Shown here: in pieces, positions 42,591 through 55,578 of the stretch
Layout: the number at the start of each line of letters is the position of its first letter
How positions within the stretch are numbered: position 1 is the stretch's first letter
Source of the DNA: Erodium maritimum
Taxonomy: Eukaryota > Streptophyta > Magnoliopsida > Geraniales > Geraniaceae
Assembly (NCBI GenBank): GCA_963921825.1
Contig: OY997588.1
Location: 157,233,618-157,297,617, forward strand
Reading direction: 5' to 3'
Length of the DNA: 64,000 nucleotides
Program-made: the position numbers and the translations under genes
Notes under the pieces: generated by a model
The model's database searches: none
Seen by the model: only the letters and a program-made list of their open reading frames with translations
What the model was told of the DNA's origin: nothing

Positions 42591-42912
42591 GGTTTATACG
42601 AAATCATGGATCAATTACCACATTAACACCAATTTACCAAGTTTGTTATTTGATTCTAACCCACAAAGTAACTACTTGCAATCTAATCTAATTCAAAACA
42701 AAAATTGAATCCTAATCTAGATCATATCATTCCAGAATTCATAAAATCCCCATAGATTTTTACACACACTGAGTAATTAATTGTGATATAGCAAAAATTA
42801 GGATTCAATTTACACAGACAATCATGAAACCAAGTACTGTGCACATCCTGAAATCGAACGTTTATATATGAATCGAAGATAAAATGTGAGCATAGTCATG
42901 GATCGACCGTAC

Positions 42913-42995
42913 CTGGGTCTCTCCGGCGCCGACCCATCAAGGACTGGAGCCGCCGGGGCGATGTATTCGAGGGTCACCGTCACCGTCACCGACAT
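42913..42995 (-). pseudogene. Orphan first exon (28 codons) of an unknown gene
   Basis: On the minus strand an ATG in good context (aaacccATGtcgg) opens MSVTVTVTLEYIAPAAPVLD followed by GSAPERPR, and stops at a textbook donor (CCCAG|gtacgg). The stretch is GC-rich beside AT-rich DNA, as other first exons here are. No second exon can be seen in the 650 bases before BAHD copy 2. It may be the head of a gene cut off by the BAHD rearrangement. A chance frame is the alternative. Confidence 0.3.
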
Positions 42996-44058
42996 GGGTT
43001 TGGTTTAGGGATCTACACATCACCATGTTTTTTGAATCGAACCATGGATCGGGACTGTTGGTGATTGTAGGACTGTGGTGTGGCAAGAGATCGGAGCTTT
43101 CTGTTGCGGAGGCTCTGGAATGGAAGCTTTAGAGTGGAGGAGGCCACCGGAGAAGAATGGGGTGGGTAGAGGTTGTTGATGGGCCAGTCAGGTACTTGGG
43201 CCCATTGGGCCTCCCATGGGTTGGGCCTAAAAGCCCAGCGTTTGTATTCGTATTCCAACCTTTTATCCAAAATTTGAATTGGGCTGACAAAATTTAACGG
43301 GAACTGATAACATCTTGATACTATAATTAAATATGCCAAAGATGATATTGTCGTTTGGCTTCCCTACCTGTGGCTCAGGGACTTGGACCTGTCTCGGTCG
43401 GGTCATGGAGCAAACCAGTAATATAAGTAAAGAAGTTGTTAATTGTAAATCTTTTTTTTTATGACGATAAAGATACTAATTGAGGATGATTTTGATCATA
43501 CACCGAAGTCGATGGGGTTTCTTCTTTTTCTTTATCATCATCAGGTTCTATTGCAATTGAACCGGCCTTTTTGACATGTAATCGGAAAAATTCAAACGGG
43601 TGTCGGTTTAACAGTATAAGAAACGTCAATACTGAACAAATCAAACTCTCATTCTCCTTCCGATTTTCGTCTCGTTATCTACATCCAACGTCTAACAATC
43701 TAAATCAATAACTAACCAGAATTTTGTCCATTTAAAATCGAAGAATTATTAAATATAAGTATTTAGTCGAAAGTTATGGGAAAAAAATCGGATTTGAAAT
43801 TTTCTACCGATCCTCTCTCAAGCATACTTACCAAACAAAAGAGGAAAGGAAATATTCCGACATACCTTAGCATATCCCATTTGAAACAGCCGTCATTTTC
43901 TAGATCCTTAAAATTAATGTCCCTTTTCCTCGGTCCTTGTCGGAAGTACGATAATGCCTCCCCTACTCGCTCCCTCATCTCGACACCTCTCCTAGTACAC
44001 GCCGCGTCGCTATCTTAATCTATCCACCTCAGTGACCTCAGTACACACCATCACCGCC
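42996..44058. other. Intergenic before the NAC gene
   Basis: The minus frame at 43339-43013 (108 codons) would lie in the upstream region of the orphan exon and shows no domain. The rest is AT-rich with no support for a gene. Confidence 0.4.
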
Positions 44059-44198
44059 CACGTGCTTCTCGATCACACATCCAACGGTCCAGAATCAAGT
44101 AGCACGAAACAACAGTACCACCTGGAGTACAAAACCCTGTCTCCCCAATCCACGCTTTGACCACGTCATGTCGCCGAGTCAGCGGAAAACTACACGTG
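44059..44198 (+). promoter_or_regulatory. NAC promoter motifs: two G-boxes, TGACG-type and W-box cores
   Basis: CACGTG is at 44059-44064 (gcccacgtgc) and 44193-44198 (acacgtggcg). tttgaccacgtcatg at about 44157 combines a TTGAC core with ACGTCA. These are 200-350 bases before the ATG and suggest bZIP/WRKY (ABA or stress) control. Inference from motifs only. Confidence 0.45.
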
Positions 44199-44407
44199 GC
44201 GACACCAGAGTCGTTAATCAGTACAAAAGTGAAAAAAAATCAACGGCTCGGAGATGAGGAGAAGGTACACTCCGTCACACCAGAGAGTGACTCAGGCGAC
44301 TCTTCTTCCTCAACACGCAAGCTCATTTGTTAAGGGTCGAGAGAGACAAATCTCTCACAAAAAAACCCCAAATTTCGATTTTGACCTAATTCCATGATCT
44401 CCCCTTC

Positions 44408-47400
44408 ATGGGAGATCCGGTGAGAAGCTTCACGCCGTTCTCGTTACCGCCCGGTTGCCGGTTCTACCCGTCGGACGAGCACCTCCTCTGCTACTACCTC
44501 GCCGGAAAGAACGCTTCGCCGCCGCAGCAGGCCGAGGGAGGCGCGAATTCGCGCGGTTTCGACCTGATTCGGGAGCTCGATTTGTACGATTACGATCCCT
44601 ACGAGTTGCCGGAGACGGCCTGCTTCTCGTACGGGTACGGCGGGAGGCGGCGGCATTGGTACTGCTACACGGAGAGGGATGGGGAGGGGAGGGTTGGGTG
44701 GAGGAGGAGGGCGAAGGGTGGGTACTGGAAGAGGAGAGGGAGCGTGAGGAACGTGGTGGGTGTGGGAGGGAAGGTCGCCGTGGGGACGAGGACGAGGTTC
44801 ATTTTTTACTTGGGCAATTCGGTGAAGTCCGCGGTCAGGACGGATTGGGTTATGTATGTTTATGCTCTTGTGGATCATGTGAAGGTAAATTTGGATTGAA
44901 TTGCATTGAAATGTTCATGCCTGATCTTGGGTTGTTTATCTTAATTGTGTTTGTGCTTTGGATGGTGTATTGGTTTATATCATAACCCTGTTGGGATTTT
45001 TCTTTCTTGTGGGTTGAATCATATGAACTTCAATTTTGTTGTTTTGTTTTTTCTCCAAGTGATACTATTTGTTGCATTAGGGATGGGTAATCAAGAGGGG
45101 TTGGATTAAACTCAAATTTATTAGTAATCAAGAGGGGTTGGATTAAACTCAAATTTATGTCTTAGGTTATGTTTGTAGTATTTGGATATAGGTGTTGGTT
45201 AGTTCTAGCACTTAGATACAAGAATGTAAGATGTTAGCGTTTATGTTCTTTTTGGTTTTGGGAGTAATTATAAAAAAAGGAACTAGTTAAGAACATGTTC
45301 TTGAAGAAACCCAAATTCATCATGCTTTGTGCTTTGGATGGTGTATTGGTTTATATCATAACCCTGTTGAGATTTTTCTTTCTTGTGGGTTAAATCATAT
45401 GAACTTAATTGCAAAAAAAATCATATGAACTTCAATTTTGTTGTGTGTTTCTCTCCAAGTGATACTATTTGTTGCTTTAGGGATGGGTAGGTCAGCTTGA
45501 TTAGTAATCAAGAGGGGTTGGATTAAACTCAAATTTGTATGTCTTAGGTTATGTTTGTAGTATTTGGATATAGGTGTTTGTGGGTTCTAGCACTTAGATA
45601 CAAGAACTTAAGATGTTAGCGTTTATGTTCTGTTTGGTTTTGGGAGTAATTTAATAAAAAAGGAACTATTTCAGACTTCAGACCATGGTCTTGAAGAAAC
45701 CAAAATTAATCATGCTTTTGGATGTCAAAATAGAGCCAGTTTAGATTGGCACTTCCCCAGCAAGTGTGGGATGGGTGGATAGATATTATATTGGGTTTTG
45801 TTTTATGTTTAAATGCCCATTTGGCAAGGCACATACTATACAAAAGCTTAAATGCCCATTTGTTTTATGTACATAGGGTGATGTGAGGGGTTGGGAATGG
45901 ACATAGGCATCATAAGAACTTTGCATCTTCCCTCATTTATGCCCGCACCAAAGCTGTCCAAATGCACTCTTAATGTTGAAATGTAATTTCACCAGGAACT
46001 TTTTATCCGTCAAACTGCTAATCATTATTGAGCAGGTTTTAGTTGCTCATAGTCAAGGTTCTAAATAACCTGAGATCACGCCGAGATCGCGGCGAGATCA
46101 CGGTAAAATAGGTCGGCCGTTACCGCGATGTGGTATCGGTTGAAATCGCGGTCAACTCGGTCAACACAGTCGGTCAACTCGGTCAACGCGATAAAAATGC
46201 GACTAGAGTGGGGTATGTTAGGGTTTTTAGGTTTAAAATTACTTAACTTTAGTCAGTTAATGGGTTGAGTTTATCAATTGTTGGGCTGAGTCAAATTGGA
46301 CCTGATATAAATTAGTTGTTGGTCATTTAGGTTAATTTAAGTGGGCAAAGACTAGAGTTAATGTAATTTTATTATTATATCATTATTTTTATATGTTTTA
46401 ATTATTAATTATTAATAATTTAAAATAAAAAATCTGAAAATATATTAATAGATACATGTGTATTAGTAATTCAAAAATAAGATAATTTATATTTAACTGT
46501 TATTATTGTTCTATTTTTATAGAGTATTAGTTATATTTTTATTATATATGTATATTATATATATTTAATACAAAACGTGATTTGCCGAGATCTCCCCGTT
46601 AAATTAAAATAACCTTCAAGGTGACCTCGCCGTTATCTCACCGCGACCGTTATTTAGAACCATGCTCATAGTAAACTCCACAGGTTGAACCAGGCTTATA
46701 TATATGTACTTTGTCCCTTTTAGATGATTCGACTCCAGTTCTGAATTTGTTAATTAGGTTATTTGTCCGAAGTTTTTTTGGTTATAGGTGTCTATTATCA
46801 CAATTCTGTAACCACCATTGAAACGGGGGAGGTTGAAACGTTTGAAATTAGCTATTGGAATTGTATATTGAAATAGTCGTTTATTTTCTCTCTCCCCGCT
46901 TGTTTTTCCCTTGAAATATTTCCACTCTTGTTTTCTTGTTTGAATCAAGCTTTCCTTATGTTTCTGTGTTGCTTAAGACAACAGGAGTAATCCTGTGTGG
47001 GTTGTATTCGTGCTGGTGACATCTTTGCAGGTCATGTTAGTCAATATATTGTGTAAATAAATAAATATCAGTATCTACCCCGTTTTGTTATTCAATTAAG
47101 AGTTGTACTCCGTGTTGTGACGGGTAATTTTTTTCTGCTTCATCAATAAGTTGTTGGGGAGTCCTCAAAATATCCGGTAGAAGTCTCCTATTGCAATATG
47201 ATTGTGAAAAATGAAAAAAAGAAACAATAAATCAGTAGTCATGGTTATATTACAGTAATATCTTACGTTATGTCATACCATTTTATACTCGTGCAGGCTT
47301 CATTTGTCCTTTGTCGCGTGTTTGTTAAATCTCGTGGAGTGAATAGTTTGTCAGAGATTGGCTTAAGTTCGTGTGCTGAAGAAAGTGTTTCAGCGGTGCG

Positions 47401-48491
47401 ACATATTGGAATTCAGCATGATGGATTTGTGGCATCTGACGTTGTTAAAGGTAAGATCAATAATGAGAACTTGGCTGACAAGAATGATACCTCGAGAAGT
47501 CCTAGACTGCTTAGCAAAACTGATGATCAGGTTATGATTGGACCAGTCTCTGTTTCCAACCTTCAACTTCCAGGAATTCAGTCCAATGAGCTGGTATTGA
47601 ATTATATTTATCTTCTTGTACTCACTCTATCGTTCCAAGTTTATCATGTATATTTTCAACTGCAGCATATTGATATTAAAATTAAGGGAAGACGTTACTT
47701 ACACGCCTCGTCAACCTTTGATTCTCAAATACACTATAAAAGTGAGGGGTTATTGGTACAGTAACAGTACACACTGTCACTTTTTGTTATTATTCAAAAA
47801 ACCCTGATTCACACTGAATAGGTGATGGTTTTATCAGTAACATAGGGTCACCTTTCTCATTTATCAATTGTTTTTTGGAACAAAATCAACGGAATCCATG
47901 TTTTTTTAGGAATGATGAAAGGTGATAGTGTGTGACTGATAACCCCTCACCTTTACTGTCTGTGTTAGAGAATCAAAGGTGGCCGAATGTGTGTTAATAA
48001 AGTTACCCCTAAAATTAAGTGCTTACACAACTGACAATAAGCTATAGTTGCCAAATAACAAGAATTCCACATGCGCTAGTAAATTCATGATGAGGGTTAA
48101 AGAAAGTGGAAGCGATGTGAGTTTTGATTAATAGTGGAGACGATGTGAGTTTTGATTTGTTTTTTGGCTGTGTAAAGATGTAACACTTGAATTTGAATTC
48201 AACTGTTACAATTTCACTTATAGGTACTACCTTGTATAAGTAGAAGTTCTGACAGCACTTAAATATTTTGATTTTGCTTTGTTAACAATTGTTCGTGCTA
48301 CATCTTCCCTGTTACACCTCAATTACAGGACTCAAAATGTTTTACCTTCTGCTTTACAGGTAAGATCTTCCGGGCTAATAGGTAGAGTTGAAACGGGTGA
48401 TGTTGTGTCTGCCGAAGAGCTGCTGTCCATATTAGAGGAAGATTTCATAGAGCTAGATGATCTTATCCTCCCATTGCAAGGTGTACATTGA
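44408..48491 (+). CDS. Divergent NAC-domain transcription factor, three exons
   Basis: Coding exons 44408-44884, 47297-47593 and 48360-48491, all phase 0, give 301 aa. The NAC domain fills exon 1 and the start of exon 2. Its subdomains are LPPGCRFYPSDEHLLCYYLA (A), IRELDLYDYDPYELPE (B), RRHWYCYTERD... KGGYWKRRG (C), VGGKVAVGTRTRFIFYLGNS with RTDWVMYVYAL (D), and SFVLCRVFVKSRG (E). GYWK and the DNA-contacting D subdomain are present, though the WKATG of typical NACs is replaced by WKRRG. After the domain the protein is acidic and Ser-rich, ending in EELLSILEEDFIELDDLILP, a possible activation segment. There is no membrane helix. The subfamily could not be fixed. Introns are large (2.4 and 0.8 kb) and hold duplications and MITEs. 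Confidence 0.88.
44950..45712. repeat. Direct tandem duplication (two units of about 380 bp) in NAC intron 1
   Basis: A segment beginning ttgtgctttggatggtgtat occurs at 44950-45325 and again at 45326-45712. The units share long runs, including atatcataaccctgttg, ccaagtgatactatttgttg and tacaagaa, then ttaagatgttagc. Within unit 1 the phrase aatcaagaggggttggatta is itself doubled (45090-45158). Divergence is small, so the duplication is recent. Confidence 0.85.
46062..46657. mobile_element. TIR element in NAC intron 1
   Basis: The ends are inverted: aggttctaaataacctgaga on the left, and ctcaccgcgaccgttattta followed by gaacca on the right. Subterminal parts are GC-rich (gagatcgcggcgagatcacg; ggtgacctcgccgttatctc) and the centre is very AT-rich. 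It is about 600 bases with no reading frame, so non-autonomous. A relative with weaker ends may lie at 49370-49870. Confidence 0.65.
47735..48010. repeat. MITE-like repeat in NAC intron 2
   Basis: Ends aaagtgaggggttattggta and gactgataacccctcacctt are inverted repeats, and cctttgattctcaaatac is answered by gagaatcaaaggtg further out. Inner phrases (gatggttttatcagtaacat) match the family at 13735-14215. Confidence 0.65.
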
Positions 48492-50678
48492 CCATTGGAA
48501 CAAGACATTTAATGGGATTATTACCGGAAAGAGACGTGATTACTGTAATCACGTGGATAAGCAATGGAGCGATCAATCTCGATAGATAATCGAGTTTTCT
48601 TGGTCCCCGTGTCAAATTATTTCCCGAAACAATCGAGAAGTCAAAACTCGATATAGGGGGTATAATGTTAAGAACGCGTTTAGAGAAAACGCTTAGGAAG
48701 TTTATCATCAGGTGTGAATGTGAAGATGAGATGGATATCATCCTGGAGTTCCCTTCACCTGATTTGGATTGTAAATTTTGAATGATGATTTGATGAATCA
48801 ATTGAATCTTTGCTTAGGTAAAAAAGGGTCTACCTTAAATGTGGCACATTTGTTTTCTTAATCTCTGATAAAGAAGGGACAGTTGCAAAAAAGTACCCTA
48901 AGGTACTCAGTTTTTTGTAATCTTCGCAGTAATCTTCTTATATAAATGCAAAAAGATACCCTAAACTTTGATTATTGAGAATTTGGATTTTTTTTTTGTT
49001 CTTGCAACGAAAAGACAAGTTCAGCCTGAAACATGGTATAACATTATATAAGATAAGTGACTAAAAGTTGCAAAAAAATATATAAGGTACTTTTTTGCAT
49101 ACCTGGAAAAATTCAAACTAAACCACCAACAAGAGGTTTGGTAGGTGCATTCATTGTGATTTGGAACTTGTTCTTGCAATGATTTTTACAGGCAGCTTTG
49201 CAGTAGACACTATTGACTTTTCAATAACTTGTTGTGACAATCTAAAATTGTCCTTTACACAATTTCTTCTTATATTTTTTTACCGTCACATACCACATAA
49301 ATATGACAATATATCTAGGAGTGGGTACCGGTCGATTGACCCACCTCTGAACACCACTCTTAAGTTCTTAACACCATGGTTGTAAGAAGCGTTGGCGTTA
49401 ATCGGACGGTGAGGATCCCTAGATGTTAGGTGGGCGGAGACAAGTCGGAGTCTAAACGGACTTAATTTTTTAATATTTTCATTATTAATAAATATATATT
49501 ACATAAATATATAAAAAATCAAAATATATATTATATTTATAATATAAAAATACATCAAAATACAAAAAAAACTAAACTAAATAATATTTTTATTTTTATT
49601 TTACTCTTTATTTTAATACAAATCTAAATTATAATGATAAAACACCAAAGAAGTTCACATCCCATATTTGTTTTATCAAGAAATTCAAGACTATTACAAA
49701 TATATGGTCTCTCTTAACTTCTCATCTCTTATTGAAATGTCTAATTTCACTAACCAAAGTTCTAAGTTTTCGACTAATCGAACGAGACGATTAATCGAGT
49801 GCTTTTCAGATTTTGGGGCTTAGGCTGGACGGGGAGTCGGGCGTTTTTACAGATTCTGGAGCCTAGACTGAGACTTTTACAACATTGCTCAACACCAATC
49901 CGGTAATACTGTTATTTTCAGAAATTCAAACCAACACCGTCATTAGTATCAGAAAATCCGTACAAATCTGACTAGTTGACTGACCGATTGATAATCAATT
50001 TTAATCAACCAATCATAAATTTGTTAGGCCTTATATATGGGCCCGAATAGTTGGACTTAAACCAGCCCAACCGACCTATCCGTTCAAATTTTAGATGCAA
50101 AAAACTACCGACATATATGCATTGTTCCTCCCCCCATAATGGTTGACTTGTCTCTCATGCACAAGCACAGGCTTTGCTCTTTCTTCTTTGTTATCATCAA
50201 CTTGCAGCAGTTTCCCACTTAAACTGTACATGTTTGAGATTCATGCTTCTTGCCTTGAGAAACCTCCCCTCAATAGCTATATATACTTGAGGTCTTGGTG
50301 GTGTAGTAGCTATGGAGCAATCTTGCTTTCTAGGGTTTTGATGGAAATAAATTGGAGAAGAAGGTCATGATTTTGTGGATCCAAGGTCCAACTTGCAACC
50401 CTATGCTCACACATGGTGCTTGGTAGAGGTGGGTGGGTTTTGTGTACTAATCCATCAATGTTGTTCATTCATTTCAGACCCTTTTGCATCAAGTGGTCTT
50501 GTCTCATCTCACACCACCCTTTATAGTGTACTATTCTTTTTTTTTTCTTTATAGGTGGTATATATATCATTATATTATTGTCATGATTTGATTATTCAAC
50601 ACATTATAGTTTTTTTATTTATCGGCGATTGAAAGTAACGGATACATGTGACAATCCCGTCTTATCGAGTTTAATCAC

Positions 50679-50721
<43 letters not shown>

Positions 50722-50746
50722 CACCGTTTGCTGTGTTTAATATTTT
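48492..50746. other. Intergenic after NAC; MITE-like copies, microsatellite
   Basis: 48880-49105 is a copy of the 'ttgcaaaaaagtaccctaa' family. 49370-49870 contains a palindromic, AT-centred stretch with aatcggacggtgaggatccc and gttttcgactaatcgaacga. A run of about 13 AAT units is at 50679-50719. The 75-codon frame at 50143 has no recognisable features. No gene is supported. Confidence 0.5.
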
Positions 50747-50968
50747 AAAGGAGTAACTTCAAAAAATAACGGTTTTTTTACTTTTATTTTCACATTCTAC
50801 TAATCTGAATTATTTTTTCACATCCAAATATCAATTTGTAAAAATTAACGTTAGTAAAATGTAAAAAATAAGTTACTATATAATTAGAATGTGAGAAAAT
50901 AAATTAGAATAATATAATGTGAAAATGAAATCCAAAGAAGCATTATTTTCTGGAATTATACCTAGTCA
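50747..50968. repeat. MITE-like repeat, 'cttttattttcacattcta' family
   Basis: Ends ggagtaacttcaaaaaataa and ttattttctggaattatacc are inverted. The body (cttttattttcacattct, taaaatgtaaaaaataagtt) matches 36900-37125 and 40150-40275. Confidence 0.65.
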
Positions 50969-53225
50969 CGTGGAATTCATGATTGCAAATTATATTTATG
51001 GTTATCGAACTTAATCTAATCCTTGATGATAGTGTGATAATTTACAACAATAATAAACATTAGAATGACATGGTTTAAATTTTATAAGGAAAAGAATGGT
51101 AAAATAGGTTTAAAATTTAACTACATTATATGTAACTATATTTTATATTTTATTTATTTATCGAACATATATTTCAAAAGTTTCACATGTTATTTAAAAA
51201 AAAGGGTTTTGGCCCCAATACCAAATCTGTCTAGTTAGTCGACTCATTGTGACTCGAGTATTGAAAAGTCGTAAAAACCCCAAAACCCAAGTTTTCAAAT
51301 AGGTTGATTTTAGCATGGTATCACAATTTGATGGTCTTCTGGTTCATCGTCTCACGTACGAAATCATGCATGACGTCGGAGTCATTTGTCAGACTGAGAC
51401 ACGAAAATACATGTGTTTAGACATTGAATATTTTAAGATATTTTGTCACAACTATGTCTTTACGTGAGTCGGGTTTTAACATTAACAAATAACCAAAATA
51501 AACTCCGTTACCGAGTCGGGTCAAAAAACCCATTTCTTTCTCGTGTGTGTTACTGTCGCCAAAACATACTCTATATTATCAATCAATACACGTAATATAC
51601 ACAACTTGGTGTTGTGTGGTGTGGACACTTAATAGCTTAGCCACAACTACACATGCTTTCGCTGGCAGCAAAAGTTATGGTTTTTCCTTAGTCTTTGCCC
51701 TTTAATAACTTGCCCAAGCTTTCTTCGGTGTTGTCAATCAAGACACACCAAAAGCAAAGATAAAGATAAGTATTTATAATTATACGAAAGAAACTCAATA
51801 TAATATTCCGTCAAACATTTATTTGTAAAATAATACCTCAATATTATTTTTATAATATCTTATTAAACATTTATTTGTAAGATAATTCCCTACCAAACGT
51901 TTAACTACATTTTGATACTTAACTGTTAGCTTTATGTTATTTTTTCATCCAATGAATGCAAAAAGTCCAAAATACGTCAATTTGTCCTTCATTCATCTTT
52001 AATTTTCCAATTTTGATTTTTGATGGTAGATTTAAAAAAATTTAAGATGAATGTAAAACAATTTTTATATGTCACGGTGAGGGTGTTTTGAACTTTTTAC
52101 ACTTATTGGATGAAAAATAACCTAACATTAACGATTAAGTACTAAACTCTGATTAAATGTTTGATAGCGTATTATATTATATTATATCAAAAAATCATTT
52201 TATAAATAATAAAATAAAATATTTGGTAGAATATTATATATATTATGTCAAAACTTGTAATTATTCGGTGGGGGGAGAACCCAAAATCTTATCTTAGTAT
52301 TACTACTAATACGACTTGGAGATTAGATTTAATTAAACTAGCTTTGAGTGGAGGTACCACCTAATTCTAATTGGGGTTTGTCATGTGCACACGTAGTTGA
52401 GAAAATGATATTGAGTTTTGAGAACTATATAGTTCATAATCCTCGTGGCCCATGTAATGCACCACTCTATACACTTCACAAATATAAAGAGATACTATTT
52501 AAAATAAAATAAATAAATGTAAGAGATACTTGTATAAAAAAGAAGACCCTGATTTTGTGCAAGTTATATATTCATTTTTTTTCTCATTTATAAATAAGGG
52601 TTATAAATTTGTCTTGTTGTTATATTTTGTCTTAAAATTAAATTTGAAAAATGATAGCTTTAAAATCTAAAATTTTAATTGTCTTTAATTTTTTTTTTCA
52701 TTTGAACGTACAATGGGTATGAAAATTGTAGATTTTTTTATATTATTGCTTATGAAAATAAAGTCGTCATTTTAAAACGAATGTATGCAAAATATAACAA
52801 AAACAATAAAATGTTACAACTTTCATAGTAGTTTTTAAAATTTATCACTGGGTGTAAAGAACCCGCCCTTTTCCCCTCAAACCCGAGTAGAAAAAATACA
52901 ACTTTTTAGGGGAATAATAAACCTATTCGTTTTTATGGTTTATTAACTTAAAACGGTAAATTTTAATAGACTCTTGAAACCCACGTAATACATTTACTCT
53001 CAATAATCAACTCGGGCATATAATATTTTTTATTGGACAGTGATCATGCAAATTTCACTCATGAGTAAAATAATCACGCATTTATATAGATTGAAAAAAT
53101 ATATTAAATATTTATCCATCAACTTGAGTTTTCAGTAAACCCGACATTAATACGATATTAGTGATATTTTTCCCTTCCATACCCTCATGAATCATTGATT
53201 TATTTACCTTTCCATGGAGAGTTAG
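50969..53225. other. AT-rich intergenic with degraded repeats
   Basis: 51885-52160 is a diverged palindrome of the 'ccaaacgtttaactacattt' type, with both orientations of 'ttcatccaatgaatg'. 51220-51440 includes a 'gcatggtatcacaatttgat' phrase of the kind seen near retroelements, too short to classify. No gene is seen. Confidence 0.4.
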
Positions 53226-53505
53226 GGCATCTACAGGCATTGTTGGCGGAGAGTGGCCGAGAAGGAGCAGAAAAAAATAATTTTTGTTGACTTATAGTCA
53301 GTTCTCTCAGCCTGTACCCTATAATATTAGGTGGCTTATAGTTAGCTCTCTCAGTCTTTTTTCTTCACGGTTTTGTTCCCAACCGGCGATGAGAAGAGAC
53401 GGGGTGCTCCCAGCCAGCCCTCCCAGCCAACTCCCAACCAACTCCTCACTGACGATTGTTTCCCGCCAACGCTTCCCCACCCACAACTGTGGATGCCATT
53501 ACGCA
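53226..53505. repeat. MITE-like element, 'catccacaa' family
   Basis: The left end (ggcatctacaggcattgttg, then gcggagagtgg) pairs with the right end (cccgccaacgcttccccacc, then cacaactgtggatgcc). The interior has a doubled 'cttatagtcagttctctcag' phrase at about 53290 and 53336. Related to 933-1207 and 3950-4236. Confidence 0.6.
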
Positions 53506-53777
53506 ACGCATCACAAATCATTTTTTTTCATCTTTGTCACGTAAATCGTTCATCATTATTAAATTAAGTTTATTATTAGTTTAATATGTAAAATAATAAA
53601 ACCCAGAAAAAAAAAAGAGTAGGGTAGGGTGTGAGGGGACATGTGAGGAGGAGTGTGAAGGTGTGTAGGGATGTGCTTGGCGTGGATATGGAAACAGCAG
53701 GCCTTCATTTCAAAGGTGCCCTTTGGCTCTGCCTTCGCCGAATTGCCGCTCATTGGGACATGGGTCCTTCACCTTTT

Positions 53778-54212
53778 TTATTTTATTCACATTACATTAT
53801 CAATTAATCATCACCCAATTTCATAAATCACAGACCCATTCGATAAAAACGTGAATCTACAGTCGAAACAGATGAAAAAGCTTCGATTTTTATTTGTTTG
53901 CGGTTGAAATTGTGGTATAAAAATCGTATTTTTATGTTTTGGGGAAAAAAGGAAAGGGGAAGAAAACTGATTTCAATTTCAATTATGACTCGTATTATTT
54001 TATTCACATTACATTATCAATTTATCGTCACCCAATTCCATAAATCACAGACCCATTCGATAAAAACGTGAATCTACAGTCGAAACAGATGAAAAAGCTT
54101 CGATTTTTATTTGTTTGCGGTTGAATTTGTGTTATAAAAATCGTATTTTTAAGTTTTGGGGAAAAGGAAAGGGGAAGAAACTGATTTCGATTTCAATAAT
54201 GACTCGTATTGC
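53778..54212 (+). repeat. 218-bp tandem duplication in the MBR promoter/leader region
   Basis: The segment from ttttattcacattacattat through acgtgaatctacagtcgaaa to tttcaattatgactcgtatt is present twice (about 53778-53995 and 53996-54212), with only a handful of changes. It ends about 100 bases before the probable start of transcription. Elements in it would be doubled. Confidence 0.9.
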
Positions 54213-55578
54213 TCTCTCTCTCTCTCTGGGTTATTTCGTAAATTGTAGATTACTCCCCTTTTTTAATCTCTTCCTCTCTCTCTTTTTCTCTTCCCCTTCT
54301 CTGAAATTTCCTTTTCTCTGTGTTCTCACCTCTCTCTCATAGCCTCACCGATTCTTCTTCCTCTCCTCCCGAGGCCCTCTGCTCCCGATTTTCTCATCTG
54401 GGTTTGTGTTTTTGAATCTTCTCTTACATGGAAAGAGGAAGCAGATTGCTGAGGGTTTTTTCTTTCGTTTGATTTTTTTTATTTAGTTTCTCTTCTGGGT
54501 TTTGTGTTTCTCTGTTCTCTCTCTCTCAGGTTCTTAGATCGATCGGGTTCTTCCGTTGGATATGTAAGTTTTTCTGGGTTTTGTTTGCTTTTTACATCGG
54601 TTTATGCTGTTTCTGGAGATGATTTTGCTTGAATTTTTCTGGGTTTCTGTTTAAATCTGTGGGGGATGTAATCTGAGCTTGGTGTTTGGTGTTGGTGTGT
54701 TTGATTTGTTTGTTGTGAATCTATTGAACCTGGTATTGTCTTCACATTTGGTGTTTGGTTGGTGAGAAAAGTCAGAAATTTTCCCTGATTCCAGCTGGGT
54801 GATTTGTGGCTCAGTGCTTGTTGTTTGTTTATGGGTTTGATTTTTTATATTGAAAATCTGGGGTGTTGTGGTTGTTTGTGTGGTGGCTGTTTGGTACAAA
54901 GGTTGGGTCTCTTTGTGTTTCTTAAGTTTCAATATGGTTTTGGGAATTCTAGATCTTTGATGGGTGTCTTGTGTATCTGATTTTTATCGCCTTAAGCTGC
55001 TGTGAGAACTCGATATAGTCATCGAGTTCTTATAGCTTCGATATAATTATGGCTTCTGCATTGCTATATTACTTGGTAATTCTCTAATTCCATTACAGCT
55101 TGATGCTCTCAGGACCTTTCAGCTGAATGGTTGAACCATTGAGTATGAATAGTTGGAGGAAATTAGGATTAGTTAATTTAATTATTGCCTTAAGCTGCTG
55201 TGAGAACTAGATATAGTCATTGACTTCTTATGCTATATTGCTATGCATATCGATATAATTATGGCTTTTGCATTACTACATTACTTAGTAATTCTCTAAT
55301 TCTCATCTGTTTTGGTTCAATTTGCAATCTTGTGCCTTTGTCATTGAATATAATCATCTTTAGAGTTGCAAATGCTGAATAGTTCAATGAAATTATAATT
55401 ATTTTGTTTTAATCTCAGCTGATCGAAAGGCCAGGTTAATTGTTGCTATTAGAATACATTGTTTTGCTATATCTAATTATTATTATTTTGTTTTTTTTGT
55501 TTGTTCCAGATTTGCCCTTTTGTTCTTGAGTGTATTCGGATTCTTATTCTCAAGTGATCAGGAGATATACTAGCCCTA

